A program made the position numbers and the translations under genes. A stretch of 64,000 bases of DNA from Paenibacillus marchantiophytorum. GTDB lineage: Bacteria > Bacillota > Bacilli > Paenibacillales > NBRC-103111. Under the pieces are notes generated by a model that was not told the DNA's origin, ran no database searches, and saw nothing but the letters and a program-made list of their open reading frames with translations. This document shows positions 36,798 through 44,848 of this stretch, piece after piece. The stretch lies in assembly GCF_014640555.1 (NCBI RefSeq), contig NZ_BMHE01000002.1, positions 1 through 64,000 of the forward strand, read 5' to 3'. Positions within the stretch are counted from its first letter, which is position 1; each line of letters starts with the position of its first letter.

Positions 36798-37631
36798 ATG
36801 AGTACAGATATACAGGCATACATAGCTGAACAATTTGGCGTTACGACAGAACTTCATCCTGAGCCGCTGTTTACCATAGCGGGCAGTCTCCTTTCAACGG
36901 AGATTGGCATGCAGGAAGTGCTGCGTGCGTATACCCCGCTGATGAAGGCGCTTGAGCCAGCGGCAGCCGGAACTTATTTTATCGGCAGACTTGGCGCTTT
37001 GAACGGCGCTATGCAGTACATGGTGTCTCATGATACGCTGCTCGATTTGTCGCCGGAGCTATGGACGCTGCAAATCTTCCAACATGACAAGGGATATATT
37101 GAATTTAGATTTGTGCTAAGCGAAATTCGACTGCTTGCAGGACCATCGGAGGGACAGCGCAGCGCATGGCGCGAGGAAAGGTTGACCCAATGGTACGATA
37201 CGCATATCAGGCCCATTATTGAAGCGACCTCGGTTGCTGCGGTAATCGATATTACGCACCTATGGAAATTATTTCCGACGCGACTGCGTTATCAGATTGA
37301 TCATTGGAAGGAAGAGACCGCTTCTGAGGCGCTAATACAGCGCTATGAGGAGGACTGGACGTTCGTTTCCAAGGAACTGAGCGGTCAAGCCTTCCGGAGA
37401 AACCGTAATCCCTTCGACGTGAAGTTCATTATGATTGATTATCCGGGAACACCTGGGGAACCCGATAAGCAGATACGAATGAAGTCTGCCTGTTGTATGT
37501 ATTACCGCACGGAAGGCGGTAATTATTGCTATACATGCCCGCGAATGAAGCCGGGGGAGCGCGATGAACGCAAGGAACTGCTGCGGGAGAAATTCGCGAA
37601 AGAAGCAGCAGTGAAAGCAGCTGCGAATTAG
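36798..37631 (+). CDS. FhuF-type siderophore-iron reductase
   Basis: 277 residues. The C-terminus carries the FhuF iron-sulfur motif CC-x10-C-x2-C at Cys232, Cys233, Cys244 and Cys247, which holds a [2Fe-2S] cluster. These cytoplasmic proteins release iron by reducing ferric siderophores after import by the two permeases encoded upstream. The N-terminal 200 residues match only the general FhuF/IucA-C-terminal fold. ATG 36798 is seven bases after AGGAGG. The gap to the permease gene is 42 bases, so it is the last gene of the Fur operon. Confidence 0.88.
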   Translation: MSTDIQAYIAEQFGVTTELHPEPLFTIAGSLLSTEIGMQEVLRAYTPLMKALEPAAAGTYFIGRLGALNGAMQYMVSHDTLLDLSPELWTLQIFQHDKGYIEFRFVLSEIRLLAGPSEGQRSAWREERLTQWYDTHIRPIIEATSVAAVIDITHLWKLFPTRLRYQIDHWKEETASEALIQRYEEDWTFVSKELSGQAFRRNRNPFDVKFIMIDYPGTPGEPDKQIRMKSACCMYYRTEGGNYCYTCPRMKPGERDERKELLREKFAKEAAVKAAAN

Positions 37632-37655
37632 CTGCTACTTACGTGATGCATAACT

Positions 37656-37709
37656 CAAAAAATCTGCCTAACGTCTCTGAAACCTTCAGAGCGGTAGGCA
37701 GATTTTTTT
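37656..37709. terminator. bidirectional terminator between fhuF-like gene and WYL gene
   Basis: AAAAAATCTGCCTAAC and an inner CTCTGAA pair with TTCAGAG and the complementary GGTAGGCAGATTTTTTT. It serves the convergent genes on both sides. Confidence 0.92.
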
Positions 37710-37730
37710 GGTTTCATTTTATAGAGCGAG

Positions 37731-38534
37731 CTATTCCGTGGATTCGTATCTGGCCAGAGCCCTTTGCGCCGAATCCAGCATACGACGCTGTAGATGATCG
37801 CCTTCTACAACGCGAACCCGTAGACCTAAGAAACGCAGCTTGCTCAGCACATATTCGGCTTCATTGTTCATAAAAGTGAGCCGAATTGTATACGTTTCTT
37901 GCTGTTCATCATAATCAACTTGCTTCTCGAAGCAAGAAAAAGCATAGAGAATCCGCGAAAGCTCGCGATTATAAGTCTGGACAACTTCGATCTTGGCGTG
38001 GGTCTGACGTTTTTGCAGCAGCCGTTCGATGTTCTCTCCAATTTGTTGAACGCGTTCAGGCGAGATGACCAAAGCATGAACGGCATCAATCTTATCAAGC
38101 TTCGTGCTCATCATGGCGCGATGCCTCATATGGAACCAGAGCAAGTACCATTCTCTTTTCACAAGCGAGTATTCAAGCTTATAGGGAAAAGCCATTTCAT
38201 TCTGGAAAATGCGCTCATCTTTGACTTTGTAGCTAAGTTGAATGGCGCTTTGCTTGGCGATGAATCGACGCAAAGCCCTCAGCTGCGGATGATACACGTG
38301 TTTCTCCCGACTGCGAGCTTTCTCCAGGAATGCTTCCGACAAGTCCAAGGTCTGCTCCCCGCCCAAAGCAGATTGCAGTTTATCTAGGGTTGCCGGAGTG
38401 AACGCAAGGGACGCCGAAGGATGGTTCAGCATCGTTTTCAGCCAGATTCTTTCTTGAGAGGTTATCATGAAAGTGCCGGAATTCTCCAGCCGCGTCATCA
38501 TTTGATAGTTAAATATTTTCTCGAACAGATTCAT
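37731..38534 (-). CDS. WYL-domain transcription regulator, second of a pair
   Basis: 267 residues. The WYL core is visible as 'KREWYLLWFHMRHR' near residue 130, followed by the WCX-like C-terminal part. The N-terminus is shorter than in its partner and may lack a full helix-turn-helix. WYL domains bind small ligands or nucleic acid and adjust the activity of the attached DNA-binding part. The start overlaps the end of the upstream partner by 26 bases; GGAAGGAG lies 12-13 bases before the ATG. Pairs of WYL proteins commonly work as heteromers. Confidence 0.85.
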   Translation of the reverse strand: MNLFEKIFNYQMMTRLENSGTFMITSQERIWLKTMLNHPSASLAFTPATLDKLQSALGGEQTLDLSEAFLEKARSREKHVYHPQLRALRRFIAKQSAIQLSYKVKDERIFQNEMAFPYKLEYSLVKREWYLLWFHMRHRAMMSTKLDKIDAVHALVISPERVQQIGENIERLLQKRQTHAKIEVVQTYNRELSRILYAFSCFEKQVDYDEQQETYTIRLTFMNNEAEYVLSKLRFLGLRVRVVEGDHLQRRMLDSAQRALARYESTE

Positions 38535-39834
38535 AATACGCGCTAAGCTCCTTCCATTCGTCCATCATTTCTTTGCGGAAATGGGAAGGTTCCAGCACTT
38601 CGCAGCTAGATCCAAAACTTCGTATCCAAGGCTTGATCTCCGTTATTCCATTGACCACAATTTCGAAAATAAACCAATCCTCGGTCTCTTCCGTAATCTC
38701 TCCCCATTGCCCTTGAAGAAGAACACGACCTTTAATGAAATCTGCCGGACCGTGGTTTGGTTTGAAAAATTTCACTTTTACGCGTACCGCACGTCCGGTA
38801 TCGATGACCCAACTATGGGCAAGGAGAGCTTCCAATTCGCTGCGCTTTTGCTCAAAAAAATCGGCATCTACCGCCTCGCCCAGCTCGAGTTGTGTCATGC
38901 CTTCCATCCTGAACTTCTTGATGCCCTGACGAGAGTCATGGGTGAGCAGGTACCATCTGCCGTACTGATGATCGTAGACAATCTTAATCGGCAGGGTCAT
39001 CTGAGACTTGCCTTCCATTTCGCGTTCAAATAAGGGGTTCGTATTTTTGGAGGAATAAGATTGCCCATTTTTGGGTGAAAAATAGAAGAATGACACTTTA
39101 CGCCGCTGATGAATGGCCGACAGCAGCATCGCAAGATGCGCTTCATCCAAAATACGTGAATGATAATGATATTTATAGAGAAAGGGCTCGATTGACGTTA
39201 ACTCGGCTGAAGTTCGATTCATTTGCTTCTTTAAGCCGTCGCGCAGCAAATAGCCTTGAACGGAGGGCACTTGGGTATTGGACATGACATCCACATAATC
39301 GTAGAGATCGACAAGCTCATCGAAGGTTAATCCCTGAATGACATCATTATCGATCCGATAACGAGCAGGCCGCGGTCCGGGTACTTTTTTAATAACACCA
39401 ACGTCCTCCAAATACTTCAAATCGTTGCGAATGGTTTTCTCATCAGGGAGCGAAGAATCGGCGTGCGTATCTTGGCAGCAGGCATCCAAAAGCTCCATGG
39501 CCGTGAGCGGGTCATTCGTCAGAGCAGCGAGCAGGGTCGATATACGCTGACTTTCCGACTCTTTCAATGACTTTGCTCGAAACAAGAACAGCAGCATCGG
39601 GTCCGTGGAATCAAAATAACTGTAGCGCAGCATCTCAGTGAACTCTTTGCGCTCTGCATCGGGGATATGCTGGTGCATGGCGGCTACGACTTCTTTCAGG
39701 CGACGCAACGTTTTATCAAAGGTATGGACGGAAATGCCCAGCCGCTCAGCGAATTGTTGACGATTGTAAGCGCCGCTCGTGAGTACCAGCATGCGCAGAA
39801 ACTGAATTTCTTTATCAAAGCTTTCCTTAGCCAA
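38509..39834 (-). CDS. WYL-domain transcription regulator, first of a pair
   Basis: 441 residues. An N-terminal helix-turn-helix ('NRQQFAERLGISVHTFDK', about 23-40) is followed by a second winged-helix-like region (about 95-170). The WYL domain follows (about 235-330, with 'DHQYGRWYLLTHDSRQG') and then a C-terminal WCX-like extension. The start is TTG at 39834 with GAGGG about six bases before it. It is divergent from rtcB copy 1 across 162 bases, so it is the natural candidate to regulate the RNA-repair genes; that is inference from position. Confidence 0.87.
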   Translation of the reverse strand: MAKESFDKEIQFLRMLVLTSGAYNRQQFAERLGISVHTFDKTLRRLKEVVAAMHQHIPDAERKEFTEMLRYSYFDSTDPMLLFLFRAKSLKESESQRISTLLAALTNDPLTAMELLDACCQDTHADSSLPDEKTIRNDLKYLEDVGVIKKVPGPRPARYRIDNDVIQGLTFDELVDLYDYVDVMSNTQVPSVQGYLLRDGLKKQMNRTSAELTSIEPFLYKYHYHSRILDEAHLAMLLSAIHQRRKVSFFYFSPKNGQSYSSKNTNPLFEREMEGKSQMTLPIKIVYDHQYGRWYLLTHDSRQGIKKFRMEGMTQLELGEAVDADFFEQKRSELEALLAHSWVIDTGRAVRVKVKFFKPNHGPADFIKGRVLLQGQWGEITEETEDWFIFEIVVNGITEIKPWIRSFGSSCEVLEPSHFRKEMMDEWKELSAYYESVRENI

Positions 39835-39996
39835 TGTAATCCCTCGCTCTTTCTAAGAACCTTACTTCTATTGTAACAGCGGGATGTTCGGGAGAAAATG
39901 GAAACTTTGTGCGGGTCGTCATACATTCACCATGTTCGTAACGTGCAAAATGAGCGAAGATAGGGTCATAAGAACAGTGGAGGTAACCGAATAGAC

Positions 39997-41409
39997 ATGA
40001 AAACAATGACGCATGGCAACAATCACTACGAAATGAATCTGGCACATGGCAACCTGCATGTATTTGCGAATACGGAAGTGTTTCAATCTTTTGAACAGAA
40101 AGTATTCGATATGGCGGATAACAATCTGCGAATTCCGCGTAATAAACATATGAGCTACACGCCTGACGCCCACGTTGGAATTGGGACATGTATTGGAACA
40201 ACGGCTGTCTGGAGTATGAAAGATGGTTTCGTCTCCCCCTCCATAGTTGGTGTGGATATTGGCTGCGGCATGCGTGTGCATACGACACCTTTGCATAAAA
40301 CAGACATCCAAGACAAAGGAGTCCGCAGGGCCCTGATTAGAGCTATTGAACAATATGTGCCAACGAATGAACGGACAAACACGAACTATGCAGATATTGA
40401 TATCATGCAAGTCGTTCAACTCGGGTTGAAAGGGCTCCCCGATAAATATGTCCCTAACGAGCAATGGTTGACGCATGTTGAGGAATCTACCTTTAAATTT
40501 GATCATGCGTATTTGGAAAATCTGCCTCCCAAAATTAGAAAGTATGCCCATGGTCAGCTTGGCACGCTGGGTGGCGGGAATCATTTTATTGAAATTCAAT
40601 ATTTGGAAATCGCGGAAAAGCAGCAAGAGTTGGCTGCAAAATGGGGATTGTTCGACGGTCAAATCGTGGTGATGATCCATTCTGGATCCCGAGCATGGGG
40701 CGCTAATCTGGGGCAAGAATTCACCAAGGTATTCCGGGAAGTTATGCAGAGCTGGGGAGTTGAAAATCCGGACAGAAATCTGTTGTATGCCCCTATCGGG
40801 AGTCAGGAAGGGCAGACATATCTGAATTTGATGTATTCAGCCTTGAATTTTGCGGTAAGCAACCGACACATGATTGCTTATGGTGTTCGTGAAGCGTTCC
40901 GAGACGTCTTTGGCGGGGATCTGGAGATGCCGGTCCTCTATGATCTTATGCATAACTATGCGCTAAAAGAGTTTCACCGGAACGAGCCGATGCTTGTTCA
41001 TCGGAAGGGTGCGACAAGAGCGCTTCCGCCTGGTCATTTCCTGAATACGGCCGCCTACAAAGAAACGGGCCATCCTGCGCTAATCCCAGGTTCGATGGGA
41101 ACTTCCTCCTATATTATGGTTGGGAGAGACGAGGGAGTGAAGAACTTCTATTCCATTTGTCACGGTGCAGGCCGGGCTAGATCAAGGAAAGCAACGAAGG
41201 AGCTAGTCACTGTCGATCAATTCGCTCAGTCGATGAAAGTAGGAACCGAAGATGAGATTCTAGTGAATCATCGTTCTTTACAGACCATTTTGGATGAATG
41301 TCCGCAAGCTTATAAGGATGTCGATCAAATTATTGATAGTGTGGTGGGTGCTGCTTTGGCGGATGTAGTGGCGACTTGCAAGCCGATGGTTGCGATTAAG
41401 GGAGTTTAG
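39997..41409 (+). CDS. rtcB: RtcB-type RNA ligase, copy 1
   Basis: 470 residues. RtcB joins RNA ends bearing 2',3'-cyclic phosphate or 3'-phosphate to a 5'-OH, using GTP and manganese. Metal ligands are present: Cys90 in VDIGCGMRV, His196 in GGGNHF and His228 in HSGSR. The guanylylated His is His389 in ICHGAGRARSR. GGAGGT lies about 13 bases before the ATG. It is closely similar to copy 2 at 42777 over its whole length, so both look functional. Archease (the usual helper) was not found in the window. Confidence 0.93.
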   Translation: MKTMTHGNNHYEMNLAHGNLHVFANTEVFQSFEQKVFDMADNNLRIPRNKHMSYTPDAHVGIGTCIGTTAVWSMKDGFVSPSIVGVDIGCGMRVHTTPLHKTDIQDKGVRRALIRAIEQYVPTNERTNTNYADIDIMQVVQLGLKGLPDKYVPNEQWLTHVEESTFKFDHAYLENLPPKIRKYAHGQLGTLGGGNHFIEIQYLEIAEKQQELAAKWGLFDGQIVVMIHSGSRAWGANLGQEFTKVFREVMQSWGVENPDRNLLYAPIGSQEGQTYLNLMYSALNFAVSNRHMIAYGVREAFRDVFGGDLEMPVLYDLMHNYALKEFHRNEPMLVHRKGATRALPPGHFLNTAAYKETGHPALIPGSMGTSSYIMVGRDEGVKNFYSICHGAGRARSRKATKELVTVDQFAQSMKVGTEDEILVNHRSLQTILDECPQAYKDVDQIIDSVVGAALADVVATCKPMVAIKGV

Positions 41410-41475
41410 ACAACAACCCGATAACATTTCTTTATAAGAATGATCACTATAATTAATCTTTCCGCCGCAAGCGGA

Positions 41476-41505
41476 TTGACAGCTGCAAGGTTTGGCTCGT
41501 ATGAT
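41476..41505 (+). promoter_or_regulatory. strong sigma-A promoter inside the rtcB cluster
   Basis: TTGACA (41476-41481) and TATGAT (41500-41505) are separated by 18 bases. It drives a very short unit ending at the terminator 41666-41699. Confidence 0.75.
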
Positions 41506-41537
41506 GATTTTAAATGAATGGAAAGGAGGCCGACGAT

Positions 41538-41627
41538 ATGATTCCCAATCAAATTTCTATCTATACCCTGACAATTGAAAAGCAAATCTTACCATCGGTC
41601 TCAACCGGACGATTGACGAATACGTAG
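41538..41627 (+). CDS. possible 29-residue peptide in a short transcription unit
   Basis: AAAGGAGG stands seven to eight bases before ATG 41538, an ideal ribosome binding site. The frame gives 'MIPNQISIYTLTIEKQ' and ends at TAG 41625. The same frame stays open after the TAG for 15 more codons ('VRAADTSFKFVILKP') to a second TAG at 41673. The unit has its own strong promoter (41476) and terminator (41666). No known family was recognised. It may be a small protein, a leader peptide or a regulatory RNA with an incidental frame. Confidence 0.45.
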   Translation: MIPNQISIYTLTIEKQILPSVSTGRLTNT

Positions 41628-41665
41628 GTGCGCGCAGCGGATACCTCGTTTAAATTTGTAATCTT

Positions 41666-41699
41666 AAAGCCGTAGACGATTTTGGTCTATGGCTTTTTT
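41666..41699 (+). terminator. terminator of the short unit between rtcB and the RlaP gene
   Basis: AAAGCC and TAGAC pair with GTCTA and GGCTTT around a short loop, then six T follow. Confidence 0.88.
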
Positions 41700-41706
41700 G
41701 ATTATT

Positions 41707-41942
41707 AGGGAACTACAGTGCGCTATTCTAGCCAAAAGTGGCATTATCGCGAGGTTGAGGGAACTACAGTACACTATTTCACTTTCTGGCGGGAAATTCA
41801 GCACTTTTCGTGAAAATAAGACCCTGTAGTTCCGCTATGGCCCTCGCATCGCTGATTTTTGCCGAAATAGCGCACCAGAGTTCCCTCCCTCTGAGTTTGG
41901 TCGCTAATCAGAGGCTGACTTCTCAGGGGCAAAGCAGGTTTT
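41707..41942. repeat. dispersed intergenic repeat, family B, copy 1
   Basis: It begins with GGGAACTACAGTGCGCTATT, has a second unit at 41760, and carries the inverted form AATAGCGCACCAGAGTTCCC near 41866-41885. The ends form imperfect 20-base inverted repeats. The stretch 41760-41942 aligns with the copy at 54841/56372-56553. There is no coding capacity. It fills the gap before the RlaP gene. Confidence 0.85.
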
Positions 41943-41979
41943 CTTGCGTCTAGCCATACAGAAGGAAAGGGTGAGTCCC

Positions 41980-42762
41980 ATGACTTTGACTAGGAAACAA
42001 ATCGATAGTGAGCTTAAACGGATTGAGCTGGAGGAAGGTGTGCGAGTCCTTTACGCGTGTGAATCAGGCAGCAGAGCCTGGGGATTTCCCTCCAAGGATA
42101 GCGATTACGATGTCAGGTTTATTTATATCAGGCCGACCGACTGGTATTTATCTATATTTGAAAAACGAGATGTGATTGAGTACCCGATCAGCGATATGCT
42201 CGATATTAACGGGTGGGATTTGAAAAAAGCGCTCAATTTGTTTCGCAAATCGAACCCGCCGCTAATGGAATGGCTGCAGTCGCCAATCCCCTATCTCGAG
42301 CAGTACGGTGTGACAGAGCAAATTCGCCAACTGCTGCCCCTAACGTTCTCCCCAAGATCTAGTATGTATCATTACTTGCATATGGCCAAAGGGAACTTTC
42401 ACGAATATTTACAAGGTGAGTATGTGAAAATCAAAAAGTACTTTTATGTGCTTCGGCCTGTGCTTGCCTGCCAGTGGATTGAAGAGCGCGGCAGCATGCC
42501 GCCGATGGCATTTGAACAATTAGTTCAGGACATGGTGCCAGACTCGCTTTTAAAACAAGAAATAATGACACTGCTGACGCGCAAAAAGGCTGGGATCGAA
42601 CTTGATCTGGAGCCGAAAATCACGGTGATCAACGAATTTTTAGAACGACAAATTGCTTATTACGAAGAAACTGCCAAACAGATCGCAGTCGCTGGAGAAC
42701 AACAGGATGCTGCTATAGATATCTTATTCCGAGACGCGTTGAAGGAGGTTTGGGGTTCATAG
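41980..42762 (+). CDS. RlaP-type nucleotidyltransferase (RNA repair associated)
   Basis: 260 residues. A minimal polymerase-beta-type nucleotidyltransferase with the GS motif and metal-binding acids in 'YACESGSRAWGFPSKDSDYD' (GS...DxD) followed by VRFIYI. The family is named for its association with RNA repair genes and its exact substrate is unknown. It sits between two rtcB genes, 14 bases before the second, which fits that association. ATG 41980 is preferred, with GGAAAGGG upstream; GTG 41971 overlaps that site. Confidence 0.85.
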   Translation: MTLTRKQIDSELKRIELEEGVRVLYACESGSRAWGFPSKDSDYDVRFIYIRPTDWYLSIFEKRDVIEYPISDMLDINGWDLKKALNLFRKSNPPLMEWLQSPIPYLEQYGVTEQIRQLLPLTFSPRSSMYHYLHMAKGNFHEYLQGEYVKIKKYFYVLRPVLACQWIEERGSMPPMAFEQLVQDMVPDSLLKQEIMTLLTRKKAGIELDLEPKITVINEFLERQIAYYEETAKQIAVAGEQQDAAIDILFRDALKEVWGS

Positions 42763-42776
42763 AGAGGGTTAAACAT

Positions 42777-44195
42777 ATGAAAGAATATATACAGCAAGTC
42801 CAGCTCCCATCAGGTGTTGTGCATGTTTATGCAGGGCCAGAGCTGTTTGGAGCATTGGATTATCAAGTATTTCAAATGGCCAACAATAATTTGCAGATTC
42901 CGAATCAAGTCTATATGAGTTATACGCCAGATGTGCATGTGGGTGTCGGTACTTGTATTGGCACGACAGCCGTGTGGCGAACAAAGGATGGGTATGTGTC
43001 GCCATCGATTGTGGGCAGCGATATTGGCTGCGGGATGCGGGTTCATCTGACGAATCTGCACAAGGATGAATTGAAAGATGTGAAGCTGCGCCGCAAACTG
43101 GTCAAAACGATTGAGAAATATTTGCCTGTGGACGATCAGGCACGCGGACATTTCTCGGATATTCGTGTGGAACATATTGTGACGAAGGGGTTGCATGGAT
43201 TGCCTAAGAAATACATCCCTGATAGCTACACGCCACGCAAATCGACATCTCTGACACATGTAGAGAGCAGCAAGTTTCACATAGATGAGAACGTATTGAA
43301 TCGTTTTCCAGACGCTGTCTGGCATCGTTCGCACCGGCAGCTTGGGACATTGGGCGGCGGCAACCATTTCGCCGAGATTCAAGCGATTGAGATTGCCGAG
43401 GAGAACCGGGATGTGGCGGAAGCGTGGGGTTTGTTTGACGGCCAAGTGGTCGTCATGATTCACTCAGGTTCTCGCGCCTGGGGCGGTTCGGTGAATCAAA
43501 CCTGCAGCAGCGATATGCAAAGAGTGATGCGCCAGTACGAGCTCGGGACGGCGGACCCTAGATTGCTGTTTGCGCCGTTAGAGCATCCTGCTGCTCAAAA
43601 CTATGTGAATCTCATGTATTCAGCGCTGAATTATGCGGTAGTCAATCGGCATCTGATTGCTTATGCAATTCGGGAGGCGGGCAAAGATTTGTTTGGCTCC
43701 AAGTTTGAAATGACGACACTGTACGACCTGATGCATAACTATGCATGGGAAGAGGAGCATGGCGGTCAGTCGTATTTTGTCCATCGCAAAGGGGCGACGA
43801 GAGCGCTCCCGGCGGGGCACCCGGACAATCCGCAGCCCTATATGGCGACAGGCCATCCTGCGCTGATTCCCGGTTCCATGGGAACGGCTTCCTACCTGAT
43901 GGTAGGGGCGCAAGGCGGGCAGGCGAACTTCCACTCCATTTGCCACGGAGCCGGACGCATTCGTTCGCGCAGCGCGACGAAGAGGTTGGTCACGTTGAAT
44001 GAATTTGCCTCGTCCATGCGAGTTGGGACCGATGAGGAGATTGTCGTGAATCAGAAGTCATTGGAAGCCATTCTCGATGAATCTCCACAAGCTTATAAGG
44101 ATGTAGATCAAATTATAGAGAGTGTTGTTGGGGCTGGCCTGACCGAAGTGGTGGCGAAGTGCAAGCCGATGGCGACGGTAAAAGGTGCGAAATGA
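42777..44195 (+). CDS. rtcB: RtcB-type RNA ligase, copy 2
   Basis: 472 residues. All catalytic marks are present: Cys85 in SDIGCGMRV, 'LGTLGGGNHFAEIQ', HSGSRAWG, 'HRKGATRALPAGH' and His390 in ICHGAGRIRSR. Compared with copy 1 it has a short insert near 'SYTPRKSTSLTHVES' and otherwise aligns end to end. The TTG at 42750 would overlap the RlaP gene; ATG 42777 with GAGAGGG upstream is chosen. Two ligases may have different RNA targets, or one may be a back-up. Confidence 0.92.
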   Translation: MKEYIQQVQLPSGVVHVYAGPELFGALDYQVFQMANNNLQIPNQVYMSYTPDVHVGVGTCIGTTAVWRTKDGYVSPSIVGSDIGCGMRVHLTNLHKDELKDVKLRRKLVKTIEKYLPVDDQARGHFSDIRVEHIVTKGLHGLPKKYIPDSYTPRKSTSLTHVESSKFHIDENVLNRFPDAVWHRSHRQLGTLGGGNHFAEIQAIEIAEENRDVAEAWGLFDGQVVVMIHSGSRAWGGSVNQTCSSDMQRVMRQYELGTADPRLLFAPLEHPAAQNYVNLMYSALNYAVVNRHLIAYAIREAGKDLFGSKFEMTTLYDLMHNYAWEEEHGGQSYFVHRKGATRALPAGHPDNPQPYMATGHPALIPGSMGTASYLMVGAQGGQANFHSICHGAGRIRSRSATKRLVTLNEFASSMRVGTDEEIVVNQKSLEAILDESPQAYKDVDQIIESVVGAGLTEVVAKCKPMATVKGAK

Positions 44196-44308
44196 GTCCG
44201 ATGACGTCTAGTTTTGAAAACAGGGGGGCAGCAAGATTGCCCTGAAATAATATTTTAGGAAGTGTTAACCATGTTGGAAGAGAAAAAAATACAAAATTAA
44301 GTAAATTT

Positions 44309-44848
44309 ATGAGTAAAATGTTACGGCATTCACCGGAGGAATTCGGACTTCGTCTGGATCCTGTTGATGGTTCTTGTGCGACGGACGATTTATTAAACGT
44401 GCTTCGGATACAAACGAAATGGTCGGAGATTACGCGAAATGATGTGGAAGAGGTTGTAGCGCGATGTGAAAAGCAGCGCTTTGAGATCCGTGGTGAGCGT
44501 ATACGAGCCCGATACGGGCATAGCCACGACAAAGTCAGCTATCCCGCTGCTGTGCCTCCTAAGGTTCTTTACCATGGCACGAATGTGAAGGCGGCGCCTC
44601 TCATTCTAAATCAAGGACTGCGCCCCATGCAGCGGCAATATGTGCATTTGTCGGAAGGGCTTCATTTTGCAACACTTGCGGGAGAACGACGGGGGGAATT
44701 AGTCATCCTGGCCATTGATACAGAGGCGGCTTCCCGCTCGGGGGTTGAATTCTATTACGCGGGCAACGAAGTTTGGCTTGCAGATCACATTCCTGCGAAG
44801 TTTTGTCAGCTGGATGAATCTGCAAAAGAGGTGAAAGACCATGAATGA
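44309..44848 (+). CDS. kptA: RNA 2'-phosphotransferase KptA/Tpt1 (5' end out of frame)
   Basis: KptA moves the 2'-phosphate left at an RNA splice or repair joint onto NAD. Marks: 'MLRHSPEEFGLRLD' (Arg-His pair), 'VLYHGTNVKAAP' and 'HLSEGLHFATLAGERRGE'. The natural N-terminus (NTKLSKF) lies upstream in this frame but has no start codon. ATG 44271, with AGGAAG before it, opens a different frame (MLEEKK) that hits a stop after nine codons. One extra A in the A7 run at 44283-44289 would join them as MLEEKKNTKLSKF. Translation from ATG 44309 gives 179 residues, keeping Arg-His but losing the first 13. The gene overlaps tatD by eight bases. Confidence 0.85.
   Translation: MSKMLRHSPEEFGLRLDPVDGSCATDDLLNVLRIQTKWSEITRNDVEEVVARCEKQRFEIRGERIRARYGHSHDKVSYPAAVPPKVLYHGTNVKAAPLILNQGLRPMQRQYVHLSEGLHFATLAGERRGELVILAIDTEAASRSGVEFYYAGNEVWLADHIPAKFCQLDESAKEVKDHE

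Noticed and set aside
37899..38387. 162-residue plus-strand frame
   Set aside because: It is antisense to the second WYL regulator, which keeps its WYL core motif.
39919..40716. 265-residue minus-strand frame
   Set aside because: It lies almost wholly antisense to rtcB copy 1, which has full catalytic motifs; the antisense translation matches no family.
41700..41942. possible riboswitch before the RlaP gene
   Set aside because: The sequence aligns with a dispersed repeat found at unrelated loci (56372), so it is not a gene-specific leader.
42810..43463. 217-residue minus-strand frame
   Set aside because: Shadow of rtcB copy 2; Met/His/Ile-rich antisense composition with no motifs.
44237..44300. 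nine-codon frame from ATG 44271 as an independent leader peptide
   Set aside because: The following kptA frame upstream of 44309 continues with conserved KptA residues, so a frame break within kptA explains it better than a leader peptide.
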